A program made the translations under genes and the position numbers. Positions 21,198-32,852 of a stretch of DNA of 64,000 nucleotides are shown here, one piece after another; positions within the stretch are counted from its first letter, which is position 1, and each line of letters begins with the position of its first letter. The notes below the pieces were generated by a model that was given only the letters and a program-made list of their open reading frames with translations, ran no database searches and was not told where the DNA came from. The stretch is from positions 124,001-188,000 of the forward strand of contig JAGVSM010004972.1 of the NCBI GenBank assembly GCA_022494885.1, given 5' to 3'. This DNA is from Micrasema longulum. Lineage: Eukaryota; Arthropoda; Insecta; Trichoptera; Brachycentridae.

Positions 21198-21470
21198 AGG
21201 TGCTGCGTTTGTTCACACATGTACAGCGAATGGATACCAAAGGAACAACAAAAAAGATTTTCGGTGCGAATGTTGATGGGCGGAGGAAGAACGAAAAAAA
21301 CATGGAATGACTAAATACTTGAAGATGGGCGTGACAAAAGTCGGAATATTCGACGAGATTGCATGAAAAAATGGATAAACGTAAAGGAAAGGAAAGGCCT
21401 GTATGCAAGGGTGGCGTTCTAATCTCTCTGTCTACCCCTACGCAGGAACGGCGTGATGATTTTTTTTGTA
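21198..21470 (+). pseudogene. RTE-like LINE C-terminal fragment
   Basis: Reading gives MYSEWIPKEQQKRFSVRML, GGGRTKKTWND, a stop, then ILEDGRDKSRNIRRDCMKKW, matching the GH--RM---R-PK+-----GRR-RGRP-K-W-D-I-ED region. It ends with AATCTCTCTGTCTACCCCTA and GGCGTGATGATTTTTTTT, an element end that recurs in diverged form at 38.7 and 58.3 kb. I recall such TCTCTGCCTACCCC ends mainly from moth and butterfly genomes. Confidence 0.7.
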
Positions 21471-22309
21471 GTTATTTATGTGCTTGTATACTGCGCATAT
21501 AAACATATTTCATGACCCTTTTACAACGTTTGCAAATTATATCATAGGAAGAAATTAAAAATTAACAATCTTATATAAGTATCTACATACATGCGCGCAA
21601 CTTTTTTGTACAAGAAATATTTTTTAAAAAAACACAAACACAAAAATGTCAAACGTAATTGAAGACCCCGTTCTTAAAACATCAGATGTCCAAAATCAAA
21701 TTATTAGATTTTATTTTTCTCTGTCAGTGTCTTTGAGTCCATACAATCTTTCTTTCAAAATATTTTTAAAAAAATCTTAGGTATCTCAAATTCACTGTTA
21801 AAAATACGGTATTTTTGTGAAAACAGCAATTGTCCGCAACAACCATTTATTTAAAAACAGCGATTATTGTCCACATTAATTTGTTAGAATGAACAGAATA
21901 CACCGTCAACAGTTATTTGAGGTAAACTTAAAAAACTACAACAAAAACGGAAAATTAGTTATTGATGCCAAAATAAACTATATATAAAAACCCACCTACT
22001 TAAAAAATAGCGTTATTCAAAACCGTCTCTAAATCTTGCAAAAAAAAATTCAATAATACTAATTGAAACCGCAATCTTAGCATTCTCCATTGAGCTGGTG
22101 AAGCAGAATTAGAAATCTCAAAATTCTTTTTCCAAAGTTTTTCGCAAATATCTCAGTAACTCCTTGAATGGAACTTTCTCAACAATGTTTGATTATGTCC
22201 AAATGCTTGCAGACTGGCGGAACTTTCTCAGTTTGCTTCAAATACCTTCATATATAATGATTATGATAAAATTATAAATAGAGTTATCGATGAAACTTCT
22301 TGGTTTAGT

Positions 22310-22380
22310 TTAACTTTTTTTATTATTTTGACCAACGAGCGCTTTCGCCTAAGTAGGCATCTTCAAGACTTGTGGTGGTG
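22310..22380 (-). mobile_element. Penelope-type terminal sequence, degenerate hammerhead-like
   Basis: Minus strand: CTTGAAGATGCCTACTTAGG then CGAAAGCGCTCGTTGGTC. It has the layout (C)UUGAAGA, one extra base, a GCCT-ACTT-AGGC hairpin and GAAA. The first core base C is U here and C after GAAA is G, so a working ribozyme is unlikely. It resembles other Penelope-like ends in overall order; the rest of the element is not recognisable. Confidence 0.4.
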
Positions 22381-22639
22381 GTTTATCACAATCATTAACT
22401 TTGGAGTTTTATCAAGAAATATCAACAAAAAACATCAACCCTCATATGTGTTTTTGTTGACAAATCTATAAATGGTGAGTTCACTACTATACAAGTTTAA
22501 AAATACCGCAATTTTCATTCTAATTTCTTCATAGTTTACACAAAAAAAAAACACAATGTCTAAATATTGTCTAAAAACAGTAAATGTAAAACTGACATTT
22601 TATTTAATATTTAAATATACATGCAGTATTTAGAAAAAT

Positions 22640-23284
22640 ATCAAGTTCTTTATTTATTTATTTAACTTTTTGTACATAATGTAATTTGTACATTGGCGAG
22701 CGTATTGCCAAATGGCAATTTCTTCCAACCAATCAATACAATAAAAGTTTTATTTTTATAATTCAAGTTACAGAACATATTAAATAGAAAAAAAAGATTA
22801 AAAAGCTAGATATATAAAAATAATAATAAACGTAAAAAATTGCCTTAAATCAAAGCTATTACTCAATGGGAAAAAGGAAAAAAGAGGAAAGGGAAAGGAG
22901 GAGAGATTAAGGAAAAGAAAGGAGATGTTTTTTCAGACGTGATTTAAACAGAGATAATGTAGTAACATCTTTGATCGTGGATGGGAGATGATTCCACAGT
23001 CGAGCCGCATGGACACTATATGAGTTAGAGAAGAAAGAGGAATTGTGGATGGGTATTAAGAGAGTGCCTTGAGAATTAGAACGAAAAGGTAAACCATGAA
23101 CTGATAAGCGTTGAAATTTTTCACGCAGGTATATAGGAGCGTTAGGACTATGAAGTACATTGAACAGAAGTGAAAGGGAGTGATAGTCTCTCCGCTTTCT
23201 AATTTTGAGCCATTTCAGTTGCCTACGATAATCAGAAATGTGGTCATATTTCCTAAGACCAAAAATGTACCTTATACGGTGCAA
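22640..23284 (-). pseudogene. LINE ORF2 C-terminus with 3' UTR
   Basis: The 125-residue frame at 23,284-22,907 encodes MHRIRYIFGLRKYDHIS, LKWLKIRKRRDYHSLSLLF, NAPIYLREKFQRLS and HAARLWNHLPSTIKD...FKSRLKKHLL, then a stop. It is the thumb-to-end region of a CR1/Jockey-group reverse transcriptase (YL+--F, R-WN-LP---+, FK--LK-HL). It is open throughout and thus less decayed than most LINE pieces here. The 3' UTR runs to about 22,640 with a purine-rich block, and its near-twin is at 552-820. A 5'-truncated insertion. Confidence 0.85.
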
Positions 23285-23289
23285 TATAA

Positions 23290-24090
23290 GTAAATCTATG
23301 ATTTCAATTCATTAAAATATATAAAAAGCATAATAAAACCGTGGTATTCTGTTTAAAAACTCTCGGGAAAAAAATTGGTTCGTGACATTTGAAGTTTTCG
23401 AAACAAGGTCTTCTATTCTATGTAATTTTACATGAACATTTGCAAATTATATGTTTTTTGTTGAATAACCTTATAAAATCAAATAAGGAAACATAAAAAT
23501 GTGAAAACGAGGAAAAATTAGTTGATCAGAATACTTTAAAACCGCTTAAAATCCGTTTCGATTATTTATATTTTCAAAATCGGTTATGCGCATCGCTAAT
23601 GCCGTTCTTTTGCACAGAAAGTCATCTCATGACTCTGCACTCGAGACATTGCGCAACTGAATCTCGTCAAAGAAATGGTGAATAGTAGTCATTATTCCGG
23701 CGAGTAAGTAGGCCACACCGAACTAGGTTGAGAGAAGAACGAATAGATGCTGGTAACCGGTGACTGGTGATTGGCTCTACACTTTTCTTCCGAAGTTCCA
23801 TCCAACGCACATAATTGGCTATAGAAAACGAGCGTGAAAGAAGATTGCGTCAACACACGACATTAATAAATAACATTAGGCGATAATACGGCTGACTTTA
23901 AAAAAGGATATTTGCAAAGCCTAAGATAGAAAAATCTCGGGTTGTGAAACAAACGAGAACACGCGGAATTATGGATATGTGAGAACGAATACAAAAGCGT
24001 TAATTTTACGGACAGTTTAATCGGATAAGCGCAAATATTGTTATCTTACTTTCATATTAGTAATCTTTTTGGGAAAATTCACCGTTACGA
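23290..24090. other. Unannotated spacer
   Basis: AT-rich, with a GC-richer patch at 23,590-23,830. No coding similarity or repeat partner was identified. Confidence 0.45.
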
Positions 24091-24093
24091 ACA

Positions 24094-24545
24094 ATTACAA
24101 TATTGTGAGTTTGTCCAAATTTATATAAAAGACTAGATTTCATGACATTTGAGCCCCCTACATTCGTTTATATGGCTGCTCTCAGGTAAGAATCCTGAAC
24201 AAGGAAGTGGAGATAAATCCGTCTCAGTAGTTGCCGTGACATGTAACACATGATCGATATATGCTACGTTTAGTATACCAATGCAGTGCCCTATGCACCA
24301 TCGGGTGCAGGCAGGAATCGAATTCAGTCAGATAAATCCCACCCGCATCAATAACGATTTCAGCTCTTTAAATTCACGAAAATCGATGGACAAAAAGATT
24401 GAATACAAACATGGGCAGAATAGTGAATGTGACATGGTATGTAAAGTGGCCACACCACAGCCAACAAGTCATATGCCCTGTAAATGCCTAGAGTTGCATC
24501 TCTGTTGTACAATGTGCCTAGGCAGTGACAAGACTTAATGCGCAA
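24094..24545 (-). repeat. Family F repeat remnant (copy 6) with SINE-D tail
   Basis: 24,094-24,170 carries the GAGTTTGTCCAAATTTATATAAAAGACTAG flank; 24,310-24,545 carries, inverted, the family body (TTCAGTCAGATAAATCCCAC, CGATTTCAGCTCTTTAAATT, ATGCCCTGTAAATGCCTAGA). Between them, 24,247-24,312 is the SINE-D tail ACCAATGCAGTGCCCTATGC...GGGTGCAGGCAGG. The copy is well diverged. Confidence 0.55.
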
Positions 24546-24586
24546 TAGTAAAAGTTACACGGTGTACAAAGATGAGTTGAAGCAGC

Positions 24587-24690
24587 CGGGTTGTGGTTTC
24601 GTAGCTAGAGTCGCGGATTCCGTATTAGGAGGTCCGAGGTTCGAATACCACTCTGCCACAAGTTGTTTCCCATAAAAAACGCGGTTTTTT
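24587..24690 (+). mobile_element. SINE-A head fragment
   Basis: CGGGTTGTGGTTTCGTAGCT, then GGAGGTCCGAGGTTCGAATA and CCACTCTGCCACAAGTTG follow the SINE-A head order. The body after GTTTCCCATAA is not preserved. Confidence 0.65.
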
Positions 24691-24694
24691 ACGT

Positions 24695-25855
24695 CTAAAA
24701 GAAAATTATTCTAAAATTGAAATATTTGATTACCTACCTAAATCGCTGTAAAAATGTAGAAATTTCGTTTGTTTTTTTAATGGCAGGTCATAAACCTAAT
24801 AAATGTTTAGATTATTGCCTTTTCCATCGCTGCTGCAATTAATCAAGAAATGTTTAATTCCGAATAATTTTTGTGTGGAAGATGCAAAATGATGGCGTAA
24901 TCTTCGGATATTTGGCTTCGGGCAGGTTATACAAGTTTTGGTGTGGATAACATTCCTTCCATCGGCTAATGGAACACGGTACAGTCGTGATACAGTACGA
25001 CGTGAGGGGGTATGTGTACGAGAATCAGGCATTGGAAATATTTTATACCGGTACACGCCCCAAACTCGGGGCACCTACTTTTCATAATTCATACCATTAA
25101 CTGTTATGACCGAAAGAAGTGAATCAGAAAACTAAACATGTTTTTATTAATGCTGTAACTTGAAAAACGGGAGTCACATTGAACGAAATGCTCAGGAAAC
25201 AAGATTTCGTGATTGCGTGATTTCAAAAACATCATAAATTTTGAACCAAATAGATTAATTTCAATCGATAAAGAACTTTCAATGTAAAATAATGATTATT
25301 TTGATAATAATAATAAACATGTTGAAATATGTAGTTTATCTGGGACTACTGATGTTTTTTGCATTAAAATAAAGTGTATTTTTATTTCAACTAAAAAAGC
25401 ATATATATGACGAAAGTACAAAACAAAATAGCGTACTGCGATATTTTTTGCATTTTCAACCTAGCCGGACTGAAGGGGGGATTCGAATCCCCCATAGACC
25501 GATTTTAATTCGATAACTCAAGTATTATTAAAGCTGTTTTCCGTATATTTTTTGTAATCGTGAAATAGAAATAAGCATTTTCCGGTTTTGGTTTTAAATT
25601 TTGAAATAGTTTTTTTTTATTTGTTTTTATACTAAAACAAAAGAGATGTTAATAATAGAAGGGTCAATTTCACTTTATGTACATAAGCATTCGACAAACT
25701 AACAAAAATTAATAAAATACACAAATGAGTAAAATATGTGTACGCGAAAACATGAATAAATTATTGCTCGGTCATAAACACTTCCAACGTTTTATTCTCC
25801 TGACGCCATACACAAGTAGGCGCAGGGGTCGTTTGTTTCCCCGTTCGGATCATGT
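24695..25855. other. Unannotated spacer
   Basis: No recognised coding or repeat. GGGGGGATTCGAATCCCCCA (about 25,477) is a near-perfect palindrome around a B-box-like core and may be a decayed SINE head on the minus strand. Confidence 0.4.
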
Positions 25856-25859
25856 GTAA

Positions 25860-25977
25860 TTTTTGGATGCTTTGTGTATGCACCATTAGGTGCGGAAAGG
25901 GAAAAATGATGATGATGATATCGGGAATTAAACCTCAGACCCCTGAGACCCCTAACCAGTAGACCAATGGGCGGACT
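25860..25977 (-). mobile_element. SINE-D with tRNA-like head
   Basis: Minus strand: CCGCCCATTGGTCTACTGGT (A-box region), GGTCTGAGGTTTAATTCCCG (decayed B box), ATCATCATCATTTTTCCC, then CCGCACCTAATGGTGCATAC. This copy links the GCACC-ATTA-GGTGC tail seen elsewhere to a tRNA-like head. Confidence 0.6.
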
Positions 25978-25979
25978 AA

Positions 25980-26630
25980 ATAAAATAAATTTAATAATTA
26001 AATATCGTCGGTGGGAATTTATAATTGTCTAACGGACAACTTGTAAATTATTAGAAGGGCAAAGAAAGCTGAAAATAAATTAGGATTTTTAAACTATAAG
26101 TTTATGTATTTGAACAAACAAAATTGGCGTTCATTTAACAATAACAAAAATATGCCTACTTACACATTTTACAAATTACACTTTGTTTCTATCAGAATTT
26201 CGAATATCCGTTGAATCTGTTTACAAATTTGATCAGCTTTAGCAGCAGATTTCCGTTCCATATGATGCCGGTATTAGACTCATGATACTAGCTATGAACA
26301 ACGAATACAACGTTACAACTCACGAATGGATCCGTTGCTGTATGAATCCGCAATTAAAACATGTGAATTGACGTGAATGTATGGATTCATAACAAAATCG
26401 TGCGATTTTTTGTAGTAACCCTTAACCGGAGAAACTGCACTACAATTTACAAACATAATATGTAAATATATTTCGTCCGTTGGGCCAGTGAACCTCCGCG
26501 TAACGAGATTGCCATGTGCGGTGAAGTAACGGATGTTCCAATGTTATTAAAAAGAAGAAAGTTCATAATGCAGAGAGACTTCTTCGTTCATAAATTAACG
26601 AAGTTATTGCTTGACTGACGGATCACACCT
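25980..26630. other. Unannotated spacer before the hAT-type element
   Basis: No coding similarity or repeat partner seen. It ends at the left 8-bp target duplication of the next element. Confidence 0.45.
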
Positions 26631-26638
26631 CTAGAAGT

Positions 26639-27408
26639 CAGTGGCGAATGGTGATTTTATTTACAGGTAAGCTATAAAAAAATATCATATATTTGTACCT
26701 ACAAAGGAGGAACATAATAAAATGTAAGTAATATTTACTAAAAATTGATATTTTTCTGTGGTTTTGTGTGATACAACAACTTTCATCCATGAAATCAACT
26801 CAAACGATGTAACTTCGTGATATATTAAATATATATATTATCCATTACTTTAATATTTAATTCATTAAAAAAAAAAAAAAAAACCACTGAATTATGTCGA
26901 TATTAGGTATTCAATTGAAATGTCAACTGACCGCATTGTTCTAGTAATTAATAGTGCTAAAAGCAGCCGCGTGGAGCGCTTTATGTCCTGCAAAATGACG
27001 CATGAAAGTAATTATGGTCTTATGTCAAATGTACTATCTCAAAGAAAAATAGTCCTTAAGAAACAATGTTCGAAATACTGTTTTCCAAATCAAGGATCTT
27101 CAAATAATTTGTGTAATCTGCAAGTTTATTCTAGGAGAAAATACCTGCACTGGGGTTAATACATTCAAAATATAGTATACTTATTTGTATGAAAAAATAA
27201 GCTGGAATAATCGGCTAGTTTCTTGGCTCACCGCAGACGCTGGGCGCGCTTTATTATTTTTTATATTAGGATAAAAATACAAATGGTGGAAGTGATACAA
27301 AATAAATGTTAATTATTTATTTGGTTTTATGTAAATAAAACATTATTATGGTTATTCAAATATAATGGTAAGCTGTGCATAATCGCTTCTATACACGGTT
27401 CGCCCCTG
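26639..27408. mobile_element. hAT-type non-autonomous DNA element (770 bp)
   Basis: The ends are CAGTGGCGAATGGTGATTTT on the left and ACACGGTTCGCCCCTG on the right, whose complement starts CAGGGGCGAACCGTG. They form short imperfect inverted repeats of the CAGNGGCG type found in hAT transposons. It is flanked by a perfect 8-bp direct duplication CTAGAAGT (26,631-26,638 and 27,409-27,416), the hAT target-site length. No transposase is encoded; the open frame inside (26,920-27,159) shows no hAT motifs. Its right 450 bases resemble 50,440-50,900. Confidence 0.85.
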
Positions 27409-27729
27409 CTAGAAGTACACTGTGGTACGTCTATATCGACTATTTGCAGTAGAACAAAAATTAACTTTATGCTCGTAACTTAATGTAGGTATGTCGACAT
27501 TATAATGCCTAGTATTTTAGTGGTATTTTCTCATTTGTCTCTTTAAATATGAGAAGAGAACACTGCAGCAAAAAAAATATTGCAGTTTCTTCTTGATATT
27601 TTACTCAAATGACTTTCAAAAATACTGAAGTTTGTGGCTAAACTCGCTCAAAGCACGTTGAGATACGCAAGTATTCTCCTAATATAAAAAAATGTGGTTA
27701 TATGGCATTCATAACTCAAAACAGTATAC

Positions 27730-28399
27730 CAGTGGCGAGCGGTGAGTTTTTAGATTAATAAGTTGCAAAATTCAGATAAGATGTCCATAGTGGTAGTATG
27801 GCACAACCTGAAGAATATCTATTTTTTATTTGATAAATAATCCGCAAAAATGTGGCTAATATTATTTATTTTACAATAAATTCGCTTTCAAACCACCGAA
27901 CATAGTATTTATTTTTCTAATCTAACTTCATTGTTAAGACATACTATATTCGATATCTCTTTCTCACATATAACCGATGCGTATAATGCTACCTCATTTG
28001 CACGGTCGTAAGTTAAACAGTTTTTTTTAAAAGAATAATAGCCCTTTTGAAGAATTGTTGAAATACTAAATTACATTAAGGAAAACTGCAAGATTTAAAA
28101 GTAATCGTAAGAGTATTATTTTAACATCAATCTAAAATTTGGGGTTTAAAGACGTAATAAAATTAATATTTTATCTTTAGCCGCACATTGCTCGTGATAT
28201 CCAGTAGTAATAATTTCGGCCAATAGAAGCGCACTGGCTTGCTGTATGAAATGAAGTTTTAAACTAAATACGAAGTAAATTTACTAAAGAAAGAAATGCA
28301 AACTATGGACTGTGACGTGACAAAAACATTACTTTCGATGTCAAAAAGATAAGATACGGTAGGCTGCAAACAGCCGCTTATTAGGACGGTTCGCCCCAG
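27730..28399. mobile_element. hAT-type non-autonomous DNA element (670 bp)
   Basis: Left end CAGTGGCGAGCGGTGAGTTT, right end GGACGGTTCGCCCCAG. A perfect 8-bp duplication CAGTATAC flanks it (27,722-27,729 and 28,400-28,407). The ends are shared with the element 320 bases upstream (including GCCGCTTATTAGGACGGTTC against TCGCTTCTATACACGGTTC) but the interiors are mostly different, as in MITE families sharing only the ends needed for mobilisation. No coding sequence. Confidence 0.85.
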
Positions 28400-28409
28400 C
28401 AGTATACTT

Positions 28410-29400
28410 CTGGAGGTGCGAGATAATAAAAACCAACATATTCATAATGTCCATGCGTGATAAATCTCCGAAAAAAACATTAAGCTCGTTTTTACGATTA
28501 TCTTATTTTCTTGTTAAAATAAAAAATAAGAATCATTTTATAACAAAATGATATTTTTATTACTGAAAAATTATAAACTTTGAAATTTATTTTAATCAAA
28601 CTCAAAATTCTTAGAAAAAACATTGAATTTTCATATATATGTAAATTAAGAAGTAAGTGGGTACCATAGAAGTAATAATCAAAATGGGTGGACATTGTAT
28701 TTAGTATTTACGACTCAAGCTAGATAAACACGCTTACTTCGTTGTTAAATTAGGTTAATATTACAATATAACTTTTTCTAATAATTGATATATATATTAT
28801 GATAAAATAAGACTTTCCAAAGATAATTTTAATAGTAATGACTTTGTTGTGACTACTTGTCAGTAGGACAGTTCAATAATCCTTGACATGTTACACTGTA
28901 TGAAATAATAGTAATTAAATTACACGTACATATTATTACGTGACTACATATTATATACCAGTACTCTATGAACCTGTTTATATTTTGAGTCAGTTTATAG
29001 TCCCGTGAAAAACGTACTTAAAAACAGGAGTAATTAAAATTAAAATTAAAAACTTCGTTTTTAACCACTTACTATTTATTTAATTTCGGACCGGTTCAGA
29101 GCTTCACGTGCTTCTTTTCAGATGTACATATAATTTTATTTAGATAAATAAATAAATCCTAGTTTATAATATTAACAGTGCATTAAGTCTAATGGAGGTA
29201 ATAAATCAAGCCTTTATGGCGAGAAGTATTTTGTGTTTGTGAAGATATGAAGTGAAGGGTGAAGGGGTTAAATTCGAACCGAAACCGGTCGTTTATAAAT
29301 AAATAATAAGTCGTTAAGAAAAGGGTTTTTATTTTTACTATATTATAAAGAAAAGTCGAAAAGTCAATATTTTTTTACGATTCAATTATTACTTTCAATT
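28410..29400. other. AT-rich spacer
   Basis: No recognised features. CGAACCGAAACCGG near 29,275 could be a decayed tRNA-like B box. Confidence 0.45.
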
Positions 29401-29407
29401 TTGCAAA

Positions 29408-29485
29408 ATTTGATCGAGATACGTTGCAATTGGTGTACTAATGCAGTGTCTTATGCACCATTAGGTGTGGAAAGGAAATCATAAG
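29408..29485 (-). mobile_element. SINE-D tail fragment
   Basis: TTTGATCGAGATACGTTGCA, CTAATGCAGTGTCTTATGCA and CCATTAGGTGTGGAAAGGAA match the tail of the 25.9 and 34.4 kb copies. No head. Confidence 0.6.
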
Positions 29486-29489
29486 ATAA

Positions 29490-30670
29490 GAAATATCCAC
29501 CAATTAATGAATAAAAATGAGTATTGTATGATATAGTAGGTATCCTTACCTTTTTTTTATAGTTCTAAATACAATTTTGCCATTAATTTGTCTATAGTAT
29601 TAAATAATGTATTCATATGGCTTTAAGACAATTTCTTCCTACCTGCCCAGACCGTTTGCTAAAATTAAAAGTACTATATATGGACATATTATAGGTATTA
29701 ATACAGAATCTTATAATTTTATACGAAATTTGAAATAATAATAAACTTAAAATCAAAACCATGCTATGAAGAGGAGGGGGGTGGGAAGGAAAGAAGAAAG
29801 AGAAAAGAAAAAACTGAAGTATTTTGATAGTGACAATTCAAGTGTATAGGTTACATAAAACCCAACCCTTTTCCGAAAATCAAACAGTTAGCAGCTAAAA
29901 GTTATTTAGTAATAGTATATTCATATGCTCATATTTTATATGAGTAACATACAAATATGTGCTTATCGTATTTTTGAAAATGCTTAAAATACAAAAATCA
30001 TTTTTGCAATGTTGTGAGAAATTAAGAGCGATGAAATTATTCAATAATTAGCGACTCAATCACAATGGTCGCACTTGCCGGTTATTACAGACGCGATAAA
30101 ATTTTCTAATGTAAAAGTGTTCAGGACTTTTAATCGACGCGATAAACATCTGTGATTGAGCACCAGATCGTTAATAGTCAGTTGTTGACAAAGTATTGAC
30201 AGCGTGTTGCCGGTTGCCAGCCAGGCACGAAAAACATGCTGAAGTCAGATTTATTGACTTGGAAATGTACAGTGTAAATATGTAGTGGAAGCGAATTGTA
30301 ATGAAACATCATACATACATAGAAATCAGTATCTGTCGTGTGCATAGATAATGGCCGCAAGTCGGACTACGCTGCGTAAAATATTATTATTTCCAGTTCA
30401 TGTTAATAGCGGATAAAGAAAAAAATCAAAAGATACCCGTGAGAATTGAAAATATACGGATTTTAAAATATAATAAAATGCAGAACCCACATCAATACAG
30501 GTTTCAGCTATTTGAGTTCACAAAATTTAACAGGTTTAGCCTTTTTTTATCAATTATCCAAGAAACCAATACAGTTATACAAAATTGAACAATAGATACA
30601 ATATAAAAACCAACAACAATACTAATAACGCCTTTCACATTGGATCAACAATATAAAATACGAAATATAT
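29490..30670. other. AT-rich spacer
   Basis: No coding similarity or repeat partner. A purine-rich tract (GAAGAGGAGGGGGGTGGGAA) lies at about 29,767. Confidence 0.45.
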
Positions 30671-30677
30671 AGTTCAC

Positions 30678-30800
30678 CAGGGGGTGGTATTCTGAACGCT
30701 TTCGCGAGCGTAAAGAACCGTTTTATGGCGCATATTTACGTACTAAAAACGCGCTTAAATGTGTTCTACGCCCGCGAAAACGTTAAGAACACCAGCCCAG
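30678..30800. mobile_element. Very short MITE with imperfect inverted ends
   Basis: Left CAGGGGGTGGTATTCTGAACG and the complement of the right end CTGGGCTGGTGTTCTTAACG match at most positions. The arms continue as CTTTCGCG / CGCGAAAACG. At about 120 bp with no coding content this fits a miniature inverted-repeat element. The flanks (TAGTTCAC, GAGTTAAA) share only AGTT, so the target duplication is uncertain. Confidence 0.5.
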
Positions 30801-31042
30801 GAGTTAAAGAAAATGGGATGGGAAATCGGGGAAAGAAGAGAAAATGAAATAATACAGAATAGATACATCAATATAAATTATTGATGAAAGAGTAAGATAA
30901 CTAATAATTTTAAAAAATGCCCGTGTAACGTCTCTATTGCAATTTTCACAAATTAAAAAAAAACAACTAAAAGAATTGAAGAAATATGGATGTTCAAACA
31001 AAGGCTGAATAGTGTTAAGTGGCCACTAACACCAGCCGGACA

Positions 31043-31165
31043 GGTTGAGGCCCCGTGGCTAGTGACGAGGGTTCTGGCTCAGAAAGTCCAAGGCTCGAAC
31101 CCCGCTTTATCACAACTGTTTTCCCATTTTCTAACACATCAATTTACGACTAATAAAAATGGTCC
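31043..31165 (+). mobile_element. SINE-A, diverged copy
   Basis: GGTTGAGGCCCCGTGGCTAG, then GTCCAAGGCTCGAACCCCGC, CCCATTTTCTAACACATC and AAAAATGGTCCTAATTTCA follow the SINE-A order. It abuts a minus-strand LINE tail. Confidence 0.65.
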
Positions 31166-31174
31166 TAATTTCAT

Positions 31175-31345
31175 AATCATCATTCCATGTCCGCTCCTTA
31201 GTTGGAGCATATGGTGTCCACGAAGATCCTCCAGACATCTCTGTCGGCTGTCAGCTCCTGCGCATCCTCCCAAGTCAGGTTCGCGTTCCGCAGTTCTGCC
31301 ATGAACTGCCGACAAACAGTCAGCGGTGGACGTCGAGAAACGGAT
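31175..31345 (-). pseudogene. RTE-like LINE, last codons and tail
   Basis: Minus strand encodes MAELRNANLTWEDAQELTAD then RDVWRIFVDTICSN and a stop. It corresponds to ELKGAGLTWEKARVVAGNRV at 10.7 kb, so both are ends of related RTE-like ORFs. Only about 45 codons are left. Confidence 0.7.
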
Positions 31346-31689
31346 GCCTTGTAAAACAAGCTAGTAAAGATCTCAGGGTCGCGATTATAAACGCTATTTT
31401 TATCGGTAAATATCGAGACGGTTTGGTAAAGTGAAATAGATATTTCTGTGGCTTGGGTCTAAAAGGGCTATTTCCAATGGCTATCTAACAGATTTATTTA
31501 CGAAAATGTGTTTATTTCAAGTATTTTCGTCCGTTACCTCTAATTGAACATGTTTAGAAAATTGTACACGTATTATATTTTTCATGCGGAAAACTTGATT
31601 TCACTTTGTGGATAAAATTTAATATAAATGTTAACTTATCATTGTAATACGGGTCATATGGTCATCCGAAGAAGTTCTTCGACAGCAAC

Positions 31690-31765
31690 ATTATTTCAAG
31701 TCTGAAAAGTAGAGGAAGACTCCCCACACGATGGTCAGATGACATAATACTAATACAAATCTATG
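31690..31765 (+). pseudogene. Small RTE-like LINE fragment
   Basis: SLKSRGRLPTRWSDDI is readable in one frame and matches the GRP-TRW-DDI motif preceding the C-terminus of RTE-like ORFs. It runs directly into a Jockey-like fragment, making a mosaic of two LINE types. Confidence 0.55.
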
Positions 31766-31769
31766 TAAT

Positions 31770-32440
31770 GACTCCCTTAAAATGCTTGGTTTTGTTCTTA
31801 GAAATGCCAAGATCTTTTCTAACACTCAGATTATGAGGACATTGTATAATTCCTGGGTAAGAAGTCGTTTGGAGTTTAGTTCCATTATTTGGTCGCCACA
31901 TAAGGCTCGATAATCTTTAATGGTGGAGAGAGTGCAGAAAAAAATTCTGCGCTATCTGTACCTAAAAGAGTGTGGATATTATCCTTTGCTCTTCCCTACC
32001 GACTTTTTACTGGGGGTGCTAGGCTATCAGTCATTATGGAGATGGAGGGACATTCATTTGGGTGTTCACTTTTTCCAGGTGATCGGTGGTCGCATACATA
32101 ACTTAGAAATTCTGATGGATGTAGGTCTGTTCGTACAAATCTTCGACAAAGACAGCATCGATTGTTTTACCTACCATGATGCAGAACCAACCTGCCAATG
32201 GTTATGCCGGTTGGCAGAGCAATCTTGCTACTTAATCGCATCGCCTCGGATGTCAACATATTTCACGACAGTGGGCCTTCCCTTAGGAAAGCACTTTCTA
32301 ACTTTTAATTTGTCTTTTTACATTTTGTTATATTATTTTAATAACATAACTATCTACTGTAATTTGTGATCTATTGTTGTATTTAGAATGAATTGGGCCT
32401 TTCTTCTGTAATGTTCTAAATATCTGAATAAATAAATGAA
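31770..32440 (+). pseudogene. Jockey-like LINE, ORF2 C-terminus and 3' end
   Basis: Frames encode SLKMLGFVLRNAKIFSNTQI, VRSRLEFSSIIWSPHKAR, a stop (TAA around 31,911), VERVQKKILRYLYLKECGYY and a tail TNLPMVMPVGRAILLLNRI...RKALSNF reached after a frameshift near 32,150. Every block matches the 20.4-21.0 kb copy (KMLGF, RSRLE, W-PHE/K, QKK-LRYLY-+ECGYYP). The end AATAAATAAATGAA at about 32,425 is the probable 3' tail. Confidence 0.8.
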
Positions 32441-32559
32441 ATACAGTCAGACGATTCATTTTTAAAATGATAATACATAAGATTACTTAGTTTATCTGCT
32501 ATATTTCTGAATGTCATATACGTATCTGTCACGAACACAAATGTCGCAGAAAGAATTGC

Positions 32560-32850
32560 ATTGCATAATAGTCAACTCATTCATGACTGCGATGGTGGAT
32601 GTATTATTGTCTCGTACGTTTGTATGTGTGTAGTGCATAATGACGTCTACCATCATTACTTATGCATCAACTGCATTGTTCTTTTGCAGACATTTTTAAA
32701 CAGATCTTACCAAAGATGGCGGAGCGGCAGACATCTTACTGTCAGGAAAAATGGTGCAGATTGGGATAATAATTTACTATATAAATTTAGCATGGCGTGG
32801 TTCTTCAATAAAGGCCTGCAATTTATAATCATACTATCCGGAGTTGTGTT
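32560..32850. other. Spacer with a short GC-richer patch
   Basis: Contains ACCAAAGATGGCGGAGCGGC (about 32,709), a YY1/Pho-like word. No gene structure recognised. Confidence 0.35.
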
Positions 32851-32852
32851 CA

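Noticed and set aside
27409..28407. GGGGCGAACCGT ends first read as hammerhead remnants
   Set aside because: Exact 8-bp duplications and CAGNGGCG ends show they are hAT-type termini; the resemblance to GGCGAAA was coincidental.
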